Below are positions 46,514 to 57,202 of a DNA stretch of 64,000 bases, piece after piece (within the stretch, counting starts at the first letter, position 1; every line of letters begins with the position of its first letter). The DNA comes from Corynebacterium humireducens NBRC 106098 = DSM 45392 (GTDB taxonomy: Bacteria > Actinomycetota > Actinomycetes > Mycobacteriales > Mycobacteriaceae): contig NZ_CP005286.1 in the NCBI RefSeq assembly GCF_000819445.1, positions 310,001 through 374,000 on the forward strand, read 5' to 3'. The notes below the pieces were generated by a model. The model did not search any database and was not told the origin of the DNA. It saw only the letters and a list, made by a program, of their open reading frames with translations. The translations under genes were made by a program, and so were the position numbers.

Positions 46514-46885
46514 ATGCCCACTATTCAGCAGCTGATCCGCAAGGGTCGCCACTCCAAGGCAGCGAAGATCAACTCCGCTGCCCTGAAGGGTTCCCCGCAG
46601 CGTCGCGGCGTGTGCACCCGTGTGTACACCACCACCCCGAAGAAGCCGAACTCCGCTCTGCGTAAGGTCGCCCGTGTGCGCCTGACCACCGGCATCGAGG
46701 TCTCCGCCTACATTCCGGGCGAGGGCCACAACCTCCAGGAGCACTCCATGGTGCTCGTCCGTGGCGGTCGTGTGAAGGACCTCCCGGGTGTCCGTTACAA
46801 GATCGTCCGCGGCACCCTCGACACCCAGGGTGTCAAGGACCGCAAGCAGGCCCGCTCCCGCTACGGCGCCAAGAAGGGACAGTAA
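46514..46885 (+). CDS. rpsL: 30S ribosomal protein S12
   Basis: 123 residues. The streptomycin loop [14 protein letters not shown] has Lys43, and Lys88 is present in [12 protein letters not shown], so both common resistance sites are wild type. S12 controls decoding accuracy. rpsG starts three bases after the stop, so the two are translated from one message. Confidence 0.97.
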   Translation: MPTIQQLIRKGRHSKAAKINSAALKGSPQRRGVCTRVYTTTPKKPNSALRKVARVRLTTGIEVSAYIPGEGHNLQEHSMVLVRGGRVKDLPGVRYKIVRGTLDTQGVKDRKQARSRYGAKKGQ

Positions 46886-46888
46886 ACA

Positions 46889-47356
46889 ATGCGTAAGAAC
46901 CGTGCAGTCGTTCGTCCCGTCGTCAAGGATCCGGTCTACAACTCCGAGATCGTGACCCAGCTGGTCAACAAGGTCCTCCTCGACGGCAAGAAGTCCACCG
47001 CCGAGCGCATCGTCTACGGTGCCCTCGAGGCCTGCCGCGAGAAGACCGGCACCGACCCGGTCGGCACCCTCGAGAAGGCTCTGGGCAACATCCGCCCGGA
47101 CCTCGAGGTCCGCTCCCGCCGCGTGGGTGGCGCCACCTACCAGGTTCCGGTTGAGGTCCGCCCGGGCCGCTCCAACACCCTGGCTCTGCGCTGGCTCGTC
47201 ACCTTCACCCGTCAGCGTCGCGAGAACTCGATGGTTGACCGTCTCGCCAACGAGATCCTGGATGCGTCCAACGGTCTCGGTGCTTCCGTGAAGCGCCGCG
47301 AGGACGTCCACAAGATGGCCGAGGCCAACCGCGCCTTCGCCCACTACCGCTGGTAG
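46889..47356 (+). CDS. rpsG: 30S ribosomal protein S7
   Basis: 155 residues, with the N-terminal [30 protein letters not shown] and [24 protein letters not shown]. It nucleates assembly of the 30S head. The 325-base gap to fusA contains GC-rich inverted bases and a TTGACG (47533-47538), but no promoter pair or gene I would defend. Confidence 0.97.
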   Translation: MRKNRAVVRPVVKDPVYNSEIVTQLVNKVLLDGKKSTAERIVYGALEACREKTGTDPVGTLEKALGNIRPDLEVRSRRVGGATYQVPVEVRPGRSNTLALRWLVTFTRQRRENSMVDRLANEILDASNGLGASVKRREDVHKMAEANRAFAHYRW

Positions 47357-47681
47357 TAGCAGGAAATCACACCACGATGGCCCAGCACCCTGTCGCACTC
47401 CTCCGTCCCTCACCGTCCTGCCGCGTCTCCACTGCGGCCGGCCGGCCGGGGCGGGTCTGAGGCGACTCGTTGTTGGGCCACTGGTGTCTTTCCGGGTGGG
47501 CCGCGAGGCGCACCCACTGAGCTAGACCACTGATTGACGTACACTTGGATGTCGGCGAATTTCGTCACTGACGGGTGCCAGCACGGCCAATCAATGGCAG
47601 TATTGAACAAGAACTATCCACCGACGGCGTCCCAGGCGTACAACGCGCGGGCGTCCAAGATCTACAAGTTGGGGTAAGACT

Positions 47682-49805
47682 GTGGCACAAGAAGTGCTTA
47701 AGGACCTGAACAAGGTCCGCAACATCGGCATCATGGCCCACATCGATGCCGGTAAGACCACCACCACTGAGCGCATTCTCTTCTACACCGGTATCAACCG
47801 TAAGGTCGGCGAGACCCACGACGGTGGCGCCACCACTGACTGGATGGAGCAGGAGAAGGAGCGCGGTATCACCATTACCTCCGCTGCGGTCACCTGTTTC
47901 TGGGACAACAACCAGATCAACATCATCGATACCCCGGGTCACGTCGACTTCACCGTCGAGGTTGAGCGTTCCCTGCGCGTTCTCGATGGCGCCATCGCCG
48001 TCTTCGACGGCAAGGAGGGCGTCGAGCCGCAGTCCGAGCAGGTCTGGCGTCAGGCCACCAAGTACGACGTCCCGCGTATCTGCTTCGTCAACAAGATGGA
48101 CAAGCTGGGCGCTGACTTCTACTACACCGTCGGCACCATCGTCGACCGCCTCGGCGCCAAGCCGCTGGTCATGCAGCTGCCGATCGGCGCTGAGGATGAC
48201 TTCGACGGCGTCGTCGACCTCGTCGACATGAAGGCCCTCACCTGGCGCGGCAAGACCGAGATCGGCACCGAGGCCACCGTCGAGGAGATCCCGGCCGACC
48301 TGCAGGAGCGCGCCGAGGAGTACCGCGAGAAGCTGCTCGAGACCGTCGCAGAGTCCGACGAGGAGCTCATGGAGAAGTACTTCGGCGGCGAGGAGCTGAC
48401 GAAGGAGGAGATCCAGGGCGCCATCCGCAAAATGGTCGTCAACTCCGAGATCTACCCGGTCTTCTGTGGCACCGCCTACCGCAACAAGGGTGTCCAGCCG
48501 CTGCTCGACGCCGCTGTCGCCTACCTGCCGAGCCCGCTGGACGTCGGCGAGGTCATCGGCTCCGCCGTCAACAACGAGTCCGAGAAGATCACCCGTAAGC
48601 CGTCCACCGACGAGCCCTTCTCCGCTCTGGCCTTCAAGATCGCCGCTCACCCGTTCTTCGGCAAGCTGACCTTCGTGCGCGTGTACTCCGGTCGCGTCGT
48701 CCCGGGTGACCAGGTCATGAACTCCACCAAGCAGAAGCGCGAGCGCGTCGGCAAGCTCTTCCAGATGCACGCCAACAAGGAGAACCCGGTCGAGGAGGCA
48801 CTCGCCGGCAACATCTACGCGTTCATCGGCCTGAAGGACACCACCACCGGTGACACCCTCTGCGCCACCGATGCACCGATCATCCTGGAGTCCATGGACT
48901 TCCCGGACCCGGTCATCAAGGTCTCCATCGAGCCGAAGACCAAGGCCGACCAGGAGAAGCTGGGCGTCGCCATCGGCAAGCTCGCCGAGGAGGACCCGAC
49001 CTTCACCGTCGAGCTGGACGAGGAGTCCGGCCAGACCGTCATCGGCGGCATGGGCGAGCTCCACCTCGACGTCCTCGTCGACCGCATGAAGCGCGAGTTC
49101 AAGGTCGAGGCCAACGTGGGTGCCCCGCAGGTCGCGTACCGCGAGACCATCCGCAAGCCCGTCGAGAAGCTCGAGTTCACCCACAAGAAGCAGACCGGTG
49201 GCTCCGGCCAGTTCGCGAAGGTCATCATCGGCATCGAGCCCTACGCTCCGGCCGAGGAAGAGCTCGAGGAGGGCCAGTCCCCGCTGTACCACTTCGAGAA
49301 CGCCGTCACCGGTGGCCGCGTCCCGAAGGAGTACATCCCGTCCGTCGACGCCGGTATCCAGGACGCCATGCAGTACGGCTTCCTCGCCGGCTACCCGCTG
49401 GTGAACATCAAGGCCACCCTGATCGACGGCCAGTACCACGAGGTCGACTCCTCTGAGATGGCGTTCAAGATCGCCGGCTCCCAGGCTCTGAAGGAGGCTG
49501 TCGCCAAGGCGAAGCCGGTCCTGCTCGAGCCGCTGATGGCCGTCGAGGTCATCACCCCGGAGGAGTACATGGGTGACGTCATCGGTGACATCAACTCCCG
49601 CCGCGGCCAGGTCAACGCCATGGAGGACCGCTCCGGCGCCAAGGTCGTCAAGGCCAAGGTCCCGCTGTCCGAGATGTTCGGCTACGTCGGTGACCTGCGT
49701 TCCAAGACCCAGGGTCGTGCGAACTACTCCATGGTCTTCGACTCCTACGCTGAGGTTCCCTCCAGCGTCTCCGAGGAGATCATCGCTGAGCGCACCGGCG
49801 CTTAA
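47682..49805 (+). CDS. fusA: Elongation factor G
   Basis: Translocation GTPase, 707 residues. The P-loop AHIDAGKT spans residues 19-26, followed by the G2 region [14 protein letters not shown], the G3 motif DTPGHVDF and the NKMD motif ([11 protein letters not shown]). Domains II to V are complete. GTG start at 47682 with GGGGTAAG upstream. A GC hairpin follows at 49835-49866 but lacks a T-run. Confidence 0.97.
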   Translation: MAQEVLKDLNKVRNIGIMAHIDAGKTTTTERILFYTGINRKVGETHDGGATTDWMEQEKERGITITSAAVTCFWDNNQINIIDTPGHVDFTVEVERSLRVLDGAIAVFDGKEGVEPQSEQVWRQATKYDVPRICFVNKMDKLGADFYYTVGTIVDRLGAKPLVMQLPIGAEDDFDGVVDLVDMKALTWRGKTEIGTEATVEEIPADLQERAEEYREKLLETVAESDEELMEKYFGGEELTKEEIQGAIRKMVVNSEIYPVFCGTAYRNKGVQPLLDAAVAYLPSPLDVGEVIGSAVNNESEKITRKPSTDEPFSALAFKIAAHPFFGKLTFVRVYSGRVVPGDQVMNSTKQKRERVGKLFQMHANKENPVEEALAGNIYAFIGLKDTTTGDTLCATDAPIILESMDFPDPVIKVSIEPKTKADQEKLGVAIGKLAEEDPTFTVELDEESGQTVIGGMGELHLDVLVDRMKREFKVEANVGAPQVAYRETIRKPVEKLEFTHKKQTGGSGQFAKVIIGIEPYAPAEEELEEGQSPLYHFENAVTGGRVPKEYIPSVDAGIQDAMQYGFLAGYPLVNIKATLIDGQYHEVDSSEMAFKIAGSQALKEAVAKAKPVLLEPLMAVEVITPEEYMGDVIGDINSRRGQVNAMEDRSGAKVVKAKVPLSEMFGYVGDLRSKTQGRANYSMVFDSYAEVPSSVSEEIIAERTGA

Positions 49806-49834
49806 GCTCCCCCGGTGAACCCCTCCCACCGAGG

Positions 49835-49866
49835 CCTGCCGACGTCCCCGTGCCGACGTCGGCGGG
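49835..49866 (+). terminator. Possible terminator hairpin after fusA
   Basis: CCTGCCGACGT and ACGTCGGCGGG pair (one wobble) around CCCCGTGCCG. No T-run follows, so termination may be partial. Confidence 0.45.
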
Positions 49867-49891
49867 CAGGGTGGGGAACACCAAACACGGA

Positions 49892-49948
49892 GGGTAGCGG
49901 CTGCGCTGAGCAGACACCCCAGGGTGTGTGCTGAGCCGGCCGTTACCC
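49892..49948. repeat. Extended inverted repeat upstream of the tuf promoter
   Basis: GGGTAGCGGC at one end and GCCGTTACCC at the other, with an inner GCAGACACCC/GGGTGTGTGC stem, make a hairpin of nearly 57 bases. It lies between the fusA hairpin and the tuf promoter. Confidence 0.6.
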
Positions 49949-49984
49949 ACCGTGAGATCCCGGATCGGGTCAGCCGGCCGCGGT

Positions 49985-50013
49985 TTGAAAAAACGGCGGT
50001 GTAAATCTAGGAT
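49985..50013 (+). promoter_or_regulatory. Promoter of tuf
   Basis: TTGAAA (49985-49990) and TAGGAT (50008-50013) are exactly 17 bases apart in a local A/T-rich patch. The leader is about 117 bases and ends in CCAGGAGGA, a strong ribosome site. Confidence 0.75.
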
Positions 50014-50136
50014 CGTGTAACTGGCACATTGTGAAACGCCATCCGGCGCGCCCTGAATCAGGTCGTACCGGCATGGTGACTGTCAACCACGTGGCTGCGA
50101 AGGTCGTAGCCACCATGAAGTCCAGGAGGACATACA

Positions 50137-51327
<1,191 letters not shown>

Positions 51328-51348
51328 GTCACCTTACTGATCTGACCT

Positions 51349-51385
51349 GAAGGGTCCGGAGGGGTTCATCCCCGCCGGGCCCTTC
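51349..51385 (+). terminator. Terminator after tuf
   Basis: GAAGGGTCCGG pairs with CCGGGCCCTTC (one T-G wobble) around a GGGG/CCCC inner pair. T-poor tail. Confidence 0.65.
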
Positions 51386-51397
51386 GGCGATTCAGAA

Positions 51398-51415
51398 GGT
51401 TACGCAAACGTAACC
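51398..51415. promoter_or_regulatory. Palindrome before the panD promoter
   Basis: GGTTACG-CAAA-CGTAACC, a perfect seven-base dyad with four-base spacer, ends ten bases before the panD -35. Its size and place fit an operator for a dimeric regulator; no known consensus is recognised. Confidence 0.5.
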
Positions 51416-51425
51416 GTCCACCCCT

Positions 51426-51454
51426 TTGGTAAAAGCGGGTGGTGCAGGTATCTT
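51426..51454 (+). promoter_or_regulatory. Promoter of panD, leaderless
   Basis: TTGGTA (51426-51431) and TATCTT (51449-51454) are 17 bases apart. The -10 ends seven bases before ATG 51462. Confidence 0.6.
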
Positions 51455-51461
51455 CTTACGC

Positions 51462-51869
51462 ATGCTCAAGACCATCCTGGGGGCCAAGATCCACCGCGCC
51501 ACCGTCACGCAGGCCGACCTGAACTACGTCGGTTCCGTCACGGTGGACGCCGACCTGCTTGCTGCGGCCGGACTCATCGAAGGTGAGAAGGTCGCGATCG
51601 TGGACGTCACCAACGGTGCACGTCTCGAGACCTACGTCATCACCGGTCGACCCGGTACCGGAGAGATCTGCATCAACGGTGCCGCCGCGCACCTCATCCA
51701 CCCGGGTGACATCGTCATCCTCATCTCCTACCTGCAGGCCACTCTCGAGGAGGCCCTCGAGTACGAGCCGCGCATCGTCCACGTCGACGAGAACAACCGC
51801 ATCGTCGCCCTGGGCAACGACATCGCGGAGGCCGTCCCGGGCTCCGACTGCGTCTCCGCCCGCTTCTGA
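51462..51869 (+). CDS. panD: Aspartate 1-decarboxylase
   Basis: Pyruvoyl enzyme that makes beta-alanine for pantothenate and coenzyme A. The 135-residue proenzyme has the self-cleavage pair Gly24-Ser25 in NYVGSVTVD, which yields the pyruvoyl group, and [13 protein letters not shown]. An open frame begins 36 bases earlier, but those codons overlap the promoter, so ATG 51462 is chosen. The stop overlaps the next start (TGATG), coupling the two genes. Confidence 0.95.
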   Translation: MLKTILGAKIHRATVTQADLNYVGSVTVDADLLAAAGLIEGEKVAIVDVTNGARLETYVITGRPGTGEICINGAAAHLIHPGDIVILISYLQATLEEALEYEPRIVHVDENNRIVALGNDIAEAVPGSDCVSARF

Positions 51870-52591
51870 TGCAGGACCCCCTGCGCATTCCCGGCGTCCT
51901 CGCCGCGGTGCAGCGGGTGTGGGAGGGGCAGCCCGACCTGTCGTTGCCGACGTTGTTCGGCATCCTGTCCAACCGGGGTATCGGGTGGGGCGCCACCGAT
52001 GAGGACCTCGTGCGTGAGCTCGGGGTCCTCGCGCGTGTCCACCCCGGGGAACTGCCGCTTGTCGACGCCCGCGTCACCGCCCGTTACCTCCTGCGCACGG
52101 AGTCGCCGGAGCACCGCGTCATGGTCGACCCGTGGCGCGTCATCGTCCGCCGTCCGGGGGTGACGGCGCAGCCGGGTGTGTGGTCCTACGCCACGCTGCG
52201 GCCCGCCTTCGTCGGCGGTCCGCTGGTGGTCACCTCGCAGGAGGGCATCGACCACCGTCTCGGGGTGCTCAGCGGGATCACGCTTCTCGACGCCGCCCCG
52301 TCCGCCACCGTCCCGTCCCTGTGCGGGGTACAGCGCCGCGACCGGGGCGACGCGGTGCACCTCATCTCCCTCGCCGACGACTCGACGGTGCTGCTCTCCC
52401 ACGGCCTGGAACGTTTCGTGGCCGGCCGCCGCAGCCTCGACCGGGAGGAGAGGACGTGGGAGTCCCTGGTGCAGTGCCGTCCCGGGGTGCCCCTGGTGGT
52501 GCAGCCGCCGGGAGGGGGCCCGCCGGTGGAGTACGCCGCGGTCCAGGAGATCCTGTCCGTCGAGGACGCCCCCTGGTCGGAGGATCACTGA
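51869..52591 (+). CDS. Uncharacterised protein coupled to panD
   Basis: 240-residue soluble protein, no signal or membrane segment. It has a helical N-terminal third (VLAAVQRVWEGQPDLSLPTLFGILSNRGIGWG) and then strand-rich stretches such as GGPLVVTSQEGIDHRLGVLSGI and VPSLCGVQRRDRGDAVHLISLADDSTVLLSHGLERF. I do not recognise a family. Its start overlaps the panD stop by one base, so it is made with PanD. The 3' end overlaps the convergent AmaP-like gene by seven bases. One exact 13-mer repeat copy lies inside. Confidence 0.75.
   Translation: MQDPLRIPGVLAAVQRVWEGQPDLSLPTLFGILSNRGIGWGATDEDLVRELGVLARVHPGELPLVDARVTARYLLRTESPEHRVMVDPWRVIVRRPGVTAQPGVWSYATLRPAFVGGPLVVTSQEGIDHRLGVLSGITLLDAAPSATVPSLCGVQRRDRGDAVHLISLADDSTVLLSHGLERFVAGRRSLDREERTWESLVQCRPGVPLVVQPPGGGPPVEYAAVQEILSVEDAPWSEDH
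52282..52294 (+). repeat. 13-mer copy 10
   Basis: In the unknown gene after panD; Thr-Leu-Leu-Asp-Ala with CTT. Confidence 0.85.
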
Positions 52592-53142
52592 TCCGCGGGC
52601 AGCAGGTGCAGCCGGTACTCCGTGGTGACGGTGATCCCCGGGGTGGCGGCCCGGAACTCCTTCTCCACCTGCTCGAGGGTGTCGCGCAGGGCGGGGATGT
52701 CCGCGCCTGGTCGGGCACGGACCGTGATGGTCATGGTGGGGCGGTCCCAGTAGCGGGTGACGCTGTGCAGCACGGAGTCGACGCGGGGGTGCTCCTCCAG
52801 CTCCCGGGCGATGGCCCCGGCCAGCGTCGCCAGGTTGAGCTCGATGGTGCCCGCGGTGCCGGACGCCGGTGACGTGACCCGGCTGACGCGGTAGCGACGC
52901 AGATTGAGGGCGATGAGCCAGCCCCCGAGCACGGCGCTGACCACCAGGAGGCCGGCGAGCAGCCAGTCGAACCAGGGCTGTTCCGGGGCGGCGCGCCACG
53001 CGGGGAAGTCGATGAAGTCGGTCAGCCGCTGGGACAGGGGCAGGTCGAGGTAGAGCCCCACCGCCCAGGACCCGCCGGCCAGGATGAGCAGCCCGACGGC
53101 GAGGACGACCAGCCGGTTGAAGTAGTTGATCCGCCGGTTCAC
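52585..53142 (-). CDS. AmaP-like membrane protein of the Asp23 operon
   Basis: 185 residues, with two helices (NRLVVLAVGLLILAGGSWAVG, about residues 8-28, and WLLAGLLVVSAVLGGWLIALN, about 60-80) and a soluble C-terminal domain. This is the AmaP layout, in which a two-helix hairpin anchors Asp23 proteins to the membrane. GTG 53142 has GGGGAG upstream and overlaps the previous gene by four bases. It is the last gene of a six-gene minus-strand operon. Confidence 0.75.
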   Translation of the reverse strand: MNRRINYFNRLVVLAVGLLILAGGSWAVGLYLDLPLSQRLTDFIDFPAWRAAPEQPWFDWLLAGLLVVSAVLGGWLIALNLRRYRVSRVTSPASGTAGTIELNLATLAGAIARELEEHPRVDSVLHSVTRYWDRPTMTITVRARPGADIPALRDTLEQVEKEFRAATPGITVTTEYRLHLLPADQ

Positions 53143-53675
53143 CGCTGCTCCCCGCTCTCCGCGAGCGGCCGCTGCCGCACCTGGAGCGTGAGGCCGACGC
53201 CGAGGGAGTCGAGGAGGGGGGTGAGGGCGGCGTCGACAAGCGGGGCGAGGTCCTCCCGGTGGCCGGTGACGGAGACGTGGGCGGTGTCCCCGCTGACGTG
53301 GCTGGCCGCGGAGGCGACGCCGGGGACCGTGCGGGCGGCGGCGCAGAGCATGCGGGAGACGTCGACGGGGCGCATCCACACGGGGGCCGTGGACTGGATG
53401 CGCCGGTGGGTGCGGGTCCGCGGACGGAAGGCGCTCCACACGAGCAGCAGGCCGAGCAGGGCGGCGATCACGCCCGTCGGCAGCATCCAGGGCTGGTAGG
53501 TGGCGTTGCCGATGGTGCGGAAGATCGGGTCGGCCCACGGCTCCCAGTCGATGGAACGGGAGTTGCGCAGCCAGATCTCCCGGCCGCAGAGGACGGCGAC
53601 CACGAGCAGCGCGAGGCCGATGAGGATCGCGACGTAGCGGGCCAGGGGAGTGGCGCGGGGGATGTCAGCGGACAC
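53139..53675 (-). CDS. DUF6286-like membrane protein of the Asp23 operon
   Basis: 178 residues with two helices (YVAILIGLALLVVAVLCGREIW, about 14-35, and LPTGVIAALLGLLLVWSAF, about 65-83), then a cytoplasmic domain of about 90 residues (PVDVSRMLCAAARTVPGVASA). The pattern resembles the actinobacterial DUF6286 proteins found with Asp23 genes; I name it with reserve. GTG start lies inside the upstream Asp23 gene (11-base overlap). Confidence 0.65.
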   Translation of the reverse strand: MSADIPRATPLARYVAILIGLALLVVAVLCGREIWLRNSRSIDWEPWADPIFRTIGNATYQPWMLPTGVIAALLGLLLVWSAFRPRTRTHRRIQSTAPVWMRPVDVSRMLCAAARTVPGVASAASHVSGDTAHVSVTGHREDLAPLVDAALTPLLDSLGVGLTLQVRQRPLAESGEQR

Positions 53676-54093
53676 GGCGCCTCCCCACCGTCACGGGACG
53701 CAGCCGCACCGGGGCGGGCGTGGTCACGGGGCGCAGGCTCGGGTGCGTCGGATGGGCGGCGACCAGCCCGGCAGTCACCGGACGCCCGTTGACTACCGGA
53801 CCGACCACGACGTTCACCCGCGTGACGGTGAGGCCGGTCATGTCCTCCACGGAGTGCGCGATCGTCGTGCGGACGGCCTCCGCCACCGCCGTCACCGGCG
53901 AGGGCCACACCACCGCGATGAAGGCCTCGATGGAGCAGGTGCCGGCGGCGTCGTCGACGACGACGTCGTAACGCGGGTAGCTGCGGCCCGCGATCCGCTC
54001 CAGGCTGCGCCCCAGCTCCGTGGTGCCCGGGACCGACGCCGCGGCGACGGCCACGATGCGGGACACGGCCTTCTCGGTGATGCGTAGTGCCAT
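53665..54093 (-). CDS. Asp23/Gls24-family protein, second copy
   Basis: 142 residues. ITEKAVSRIVAVAAASVPGTTEL at the start and AVAEAVRTTIAHSVEDMTGLTVTRVNVVV in the middle are the Asp23 signature. A basic, Pro-rich tail of about 40 residues (APVRLRPVTVGRRRVR) extends the domain. Members coat the inner face of the membrane in Gram-positive bacteria and respond to envelope stress. Confidence 0.82.
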   Translation of the reverse strand: MALRITEKAVSRIVAVAAASVPGTTELGRSLERIAGRSYPRYDVVVDDAAGTCSIEAFIAVVWPSPVTAVAEAVRTTIAHSVEDMTGLTVTRVNVVVGPVVNGRPVTAGLVAAHPTHPSLRPVTTPAPVRLRPVTVGRRRVR

Positions 54094-54276
54094 CTAGTCC
54101 TGCCCCCTGACCGCCCGGGACAGTGCCCGCAGGTCGATGCGGCCGTCGAGATGGGCGCCGATGACGCCGCCCAGCCCGCCGAGGACGAGCGCCAGGAGCA
54201 GGCCGGTCCACCCGCCGAGGATCGCGGCGAAGGCCAGGGCCAGGCCGAGCATGACGCCGGTGCGGGTGTGGTTCAC
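54094..54276 (-). CDS. Small DUF2273-like membrane protein
   Basis: 60 residues, nearly all hydrophobic (GVMLGLALAFAAILGGWTGLLLALVLGGLGGVIGAHLDG), with two helices and a short basic end (RIDLRALSRAVRGQD). DUF2273 proteins sit beside Asp23 genes in many Gram-positive bacteria. GTG start overlapping the upstream gene by four bases. Confidence 0.75.
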   Translation of the reverse strand: MNHTRTGVMLGLALAFAAILGGWTGLLLALVLGGLGGVIGAHLDGRIDLRALSRAVRGQD

Positions 54277-54602
54277 GGGGTGCCTCCCGTCGCGTCGGCG
54301 AAGACGATGTCGAGGTGCGGTGGGGCGTCGGCAAGTTCCTGCGTGACGACGCCGCGCACCTCCGCCGCCACCTCCGCCAGCGGCCGCGCCGCAGAGAGGT
54401 CGACGACGAGGTGCACCTCGAGGACCTCCGGGGTGTGCCGCAGGCCCACGACACGGTGCCGGGGATAGAGGAGCGCGACCTCCCCGAAACGTCCCGGGTG
54501 CAGACCGGCGACGCCCGGGATGCCACGGAGGCGGGCGGCGAGCCGGTCCGCGACCGTGCGGTCCGGCCTACTGGACGCGGGACGCGTGATCTGCGTGGAC
54601 AT
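54273..54602 (-). CDS. Short Asp23-operon protein
   Basis: 109 residues: VADRLAARLRGIPGVAGLHPG and VLEVHLVVDLSAARPLAEVAAEVRGVVTQEL resemble a reduced Asp23 fold (helix, strand, helix) without the full signature. It overlaps the first Asp23 gene by 35 bases and the DUF2273-like gene by four, so it is clearly part of the operon. Confidence 0.65.
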   Translation of the reverse strand: MSTQITRPASSRPDRTVADRLAARLRGIPGVAGLHPGRFGEVALLYPRHRVVGLRHTPEVLEVHLVVDLSAARPLAEVAAEVRGVVTQELADAPPHLDIVFADATGGTP

Positions 54603-55005
54603 CGGGCTCCTCCTCCGGGCCGCCCTCGAGGTGGACGTCGTGGACCGTGACGTTGACCTCGGTGACCTCCAGGCCCGTCATCCGCTCCACGGCGGTGATG
54701 ATGTTGGAGCGGATCGCCTCCGCGAGGTCGTGGATGGCGACGCCGTACTCGGCCACGATCGACACGTCCACCGCCGCCTGCTTCTCACCGACCTCCACGT
54801 GCACGCCCTGCTGGATGTTCGCCCCGCCGGCGAAGGACTCACGGAAGGCGCCCACCATGCGGGCCCCGGTGCCTCCGAGGGCGTGCACCCCCGACACCTC
54901 GCGGGCGGCGAGCCCGGCGATCTTGCCGACCACGACATCCTCGATGCGGGTCACGCCACGGCTGCCCGTGATGGTGAGGTCAGACGGGGGATGCGGCTCC
55001 GACAT
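54568..55005 (-). CDS. Asp23/Gls24-family envelope stress protein, first copy
   Basis: 145 residues with the full family pattern: GVTRIEDVVVGKIAGLAAREVSGVHAL, then GVHVEVGEKQAAVDVSIVAEYGVAIHDLAEAI and ITAVERMTGLEVTEVNVTVHDVH. First gene of the operon; TAGGAG precedes ATG 55005 and TAGTAT (55047-55052, minus strand) is a likely -10. The tail is acidic (GGPEEEPDVHADH). It diverges from the S10 operon. Confidence 0.87.
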   Translation of the reverse strand: MSEPHPPSDLTITGSRGVTRIEDVVVGKIAGLAAREVSGVHALGGTGARMVGAFRESFAGGANIQQGVHVEVGEKQAAVDVSIVAEYGVAIHDLAEAIRSNIITAVERMTGLEVTEVNVTVHDVHLEGGPEEEPDVHADHASRVQ

Positions 55006-55069
55006 GATGTGACTCCTACGACAAACGGGGCGGTTGGGTGATCTCCATACTAGTTCCGGTCGAGGGGGT

Positions 55070-55560
55070 TTGTTTTCGGCGCCGTGACGTGCTTTAATAC
55101 ATGGGTTGCTTTAACACGACATGACCACGGGTGCAGCCCGGGAGGCCATCGTCGCTGGTGAGGCAAACATGACACCTTCGTCAGACGGTCCGTCAGGGCT
55201 GGCTGGGAAGGCTCCGTAATCGGGTCAAGGTCACCTACAAGGTTCGACATACCCGAGCGCGGAGACCGGAGAAGGGGCATGGCAAATAAACAGCGGCAGT
55301 ACACGTAAGGGCCCACGCTTATCGCGAGATATACGTTCCCTTCCACTTGACTACGGGTCTTGTACCCCGTCAGGAGCACTTCCGGTTGCGTTGTTTGTCG
55401 GTTCGACATGAACAGCCCCGGACACCTCCCGGCCAGTCATGGCAGTCAGTAACTGGCGTTGCGCCCAGGCCCCATAGCCCGGACAACGTTATAGAGAAAT
55501 CGAGAAGCGAATTCCCACCGCTCCATCAGGGATGTGGGACAAGCGAGGAAGAGGATAAGC
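55070..55560 (+). promoter_or_regulatory. Promoter and long leader of the S10 operon
   Basis: TTGTTT (55070-55075) and TTTAAT (55093-55098) are 17 bases apart. The message would carry about 455 bases before rpsJ. No long open frame with a ribosome site and no leader family I recognise are seen in it; short complementary segments suggest folding. L4-mediated control of such leaders is known in enterobacteria only. Confidence 0.45.
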
Positions 55561-55866
55561 GTGGCCGGACAGAAGATCCGCATTCGGCTTAAGGCCTACG
55601 ACCACGAGGCGATCGACGCATCCGCTAAGAAGATCGTCGAGACCGTCACCCGCACGGGTGCCCGCGTCGTCGGCCCGGTGCCGTTGCCCACCGAAAAGAA
55701 CGTGTACGCCGTTATTCGTTCTCCCCACAAGTACAAGGATTCTCGCGAGCACTTCGAGATGCGCACCCACAAGCGCCTGATCGACATCCTCGACCCGACG
55801 CCGAAGACGGTTGATGCCCTCATGCGCATCGATCTTCCGGCCAGCGTCGACGTGAACATTCAGTGA
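55561..55866 (+). CDS. rpsJ: 30S ribosomal protein S10
   Basis: 101 residues, with [23 protein letters not shown] and [24 protein letters not shown]. Also the NusE antitermination factor. GTG 55561, preceded by AGGAAGAGG, is the start; open codons upstream are leader. First gene of the S10 operon. Confidence 0.97.
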   Translation: MAGQKIRIRLKAYDHEAIDASAKKIVETVTRTGARVVGPVPLPTEKNVYAVIRSPHKYKDSREHFEMRTHKRLIDILDPTPKTVDALMRIDLPASVDVNIQ

Positions 55867-55895
55867 TCGACGAAATACTTGGCGGAGAATAAATA

Positions 55896-56552
55896 ATGAG
55901 TGAAAACGAGATCAAGGGCATTCTGGGCACCAAGCTCGGCATGACCCAGGTCTTCGACGAGGAGAACCGGGTCATCCCCGTCACCGTCGTCGAGGCCGGG
56001 CCGTGCGTCGTGACCCAGATTCGCACCAAGGACATCGATGGCTACAACGCCATCCAGATCGCCTACGGCGAGATCGACCCGCGCAAGGCCAACAAGCCTG
56101 CCGCAGGTCACTTCAAGAAGGCCGGCGTCACCCCGCGTCGCCACGTGACCGAGATCCGCATGGACGACGTCTCCGGCTACGAGGTCGGCCAGGACATCAC
56201 CGTCGAGATCTTCGACGGCGTCAAGTTCGTCGACGTCACCGGCACCTCCAAGGGTAAGGGCTTCGCCGGCGGCATGAAGCGCCACGGCTTCGCCGGCCAG
56301 GGCGCCGCCCACGGCAACCAGGCCGCTCACCGTCGCCCCGGTGGCATCGGTGCCGCTGCTACCCCGGGTCGCATTTTCAAGGGCAAGCGCATGGCTGGCC
56401 GTATGGGTACTGACCGCGTCACCACCCAGAACCTCAAGGTTCAGAAGATTGACGCCGATGCCAACCTGCTGCTCATCAAGGGCGCAATCCCGGGTAACCG
56501 TGGCGGCATCGTGACCGTTAAGACCGCAGTGAAGGGCGGTGCTCACGCATGA
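55896..56552 (+). CDS. rplC: 50S ribosomal protein L3
   Basis: 218 residues. [25 protein letters not shown] and the rRNA-reaching loop [23 protein letters not shown] are conserved. One of the first proteins to bind 23S rRNA. Overlaps rplD by four bases. Confidence 0.97.
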   Translation: MSENEIKGILGTKLGMTQVFDEENRVIPVTVVEAGPCVVTQIRTKDIDGYNAIQIAYGEIDPRKANKPAAGHFKKAGVTPRRHVTEIRMDDVSGYEVGQDITVEIFDGVKFVDVTGTSKGKGFAGGMKRHGFAGQGAAHGNQAAHRRPGGIGAAATPGRIFKGKRMAGRMGTDRVTTQNLKVQKIDADANLLLIKGAIPGNRGGIVTVKTAVKGGAHA

Positions 56553-57202
56553 CCAATCTGAAGCTCGACGTCCACACCGCTGACGGTAAGACTGACGGCC
56601 AGGTTGAGCTGCCGGCCGAGATCTTCGACCGTGAGGTGTCCATCGCTCTGATGCACCAGGTCGTCAACGCCCAGCTCGCCGGCGCCCGTCAGGGCACCCA
56701 CTCCACCAAGACCCGTTCCGAGGTCCGTGGTGGTGGCCGCAAGCCGTTCCGCCAGAAGGGAACCGGTCGCGCCCGTCAGGGTTCGATCCGCGCTCCGCAC
56801 TTCACCGGCGGCGGCATCTCGCACGGTCCGAAGCCGCGCGACTACAGCCAGCGCACCCCCAAGAAGATGAAGGCCGCCGCACTCGCAGGCGCCCTGACCG
56901 ACCGCGCACGCAACGCTCGCATCCACGTGATCACCGAGCTCGTTCCGGGTCAGACCCCGTCGACCAAGTCGGCACGCACCTTCATCGAGCGCCTGACCGA
57001 CCGCAAGTCGGTTCTGCTCGTCGTCGGCCGCGAGGACCTCAACGCCCGCCGCAGCGCCAACAACCTGCCGGGTGTCCACATCCTGGATGCCGGCCAGCTG
57101 AACACCTACGACGTCCTCAACTCGGACGACATCGTGTTCTCCGTTGAGGCGCTGCACGCCTTCATCAACCGCAACGCTGTTGCGGACCAGGAGGAGAACT
57201 AA
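56549..57202 (+). CDS. rplD: 50S ribosomal protein L4
   Basis: 217 residues. The exit-tunnel loop [20 protein letters not shown] is intact, with no sign of macrolide-resistance changes. Its start is inside rplC, and its stop overlaps the rplW start (TAATG). Confidence 0.97.
   Translation: MTNLKLDVHTADGKTDGQVELPAEIFDREVSIALMHQVVNAQLAGARQGTHSTKTRSEVRGGGRKPFRQKGTGRARQGSIRAPHFTGGGISHGPKPRDYSQRTPKKMKAAALAGALTDRARNARIHVITELVPGQTPSTKSARTFIERLTDRKSVLLVVGREDLNARRSANNLPGVHILDAGQLNTYDVLNSDDIVFSVEALHAFINRNAVADQEEN

Noticed and set aside
47377..47460. A 27-codon frame between rpsG and fusA
   Set aside because: The AGGAAA upstream is too far from the ATG and composition is not distinctive.
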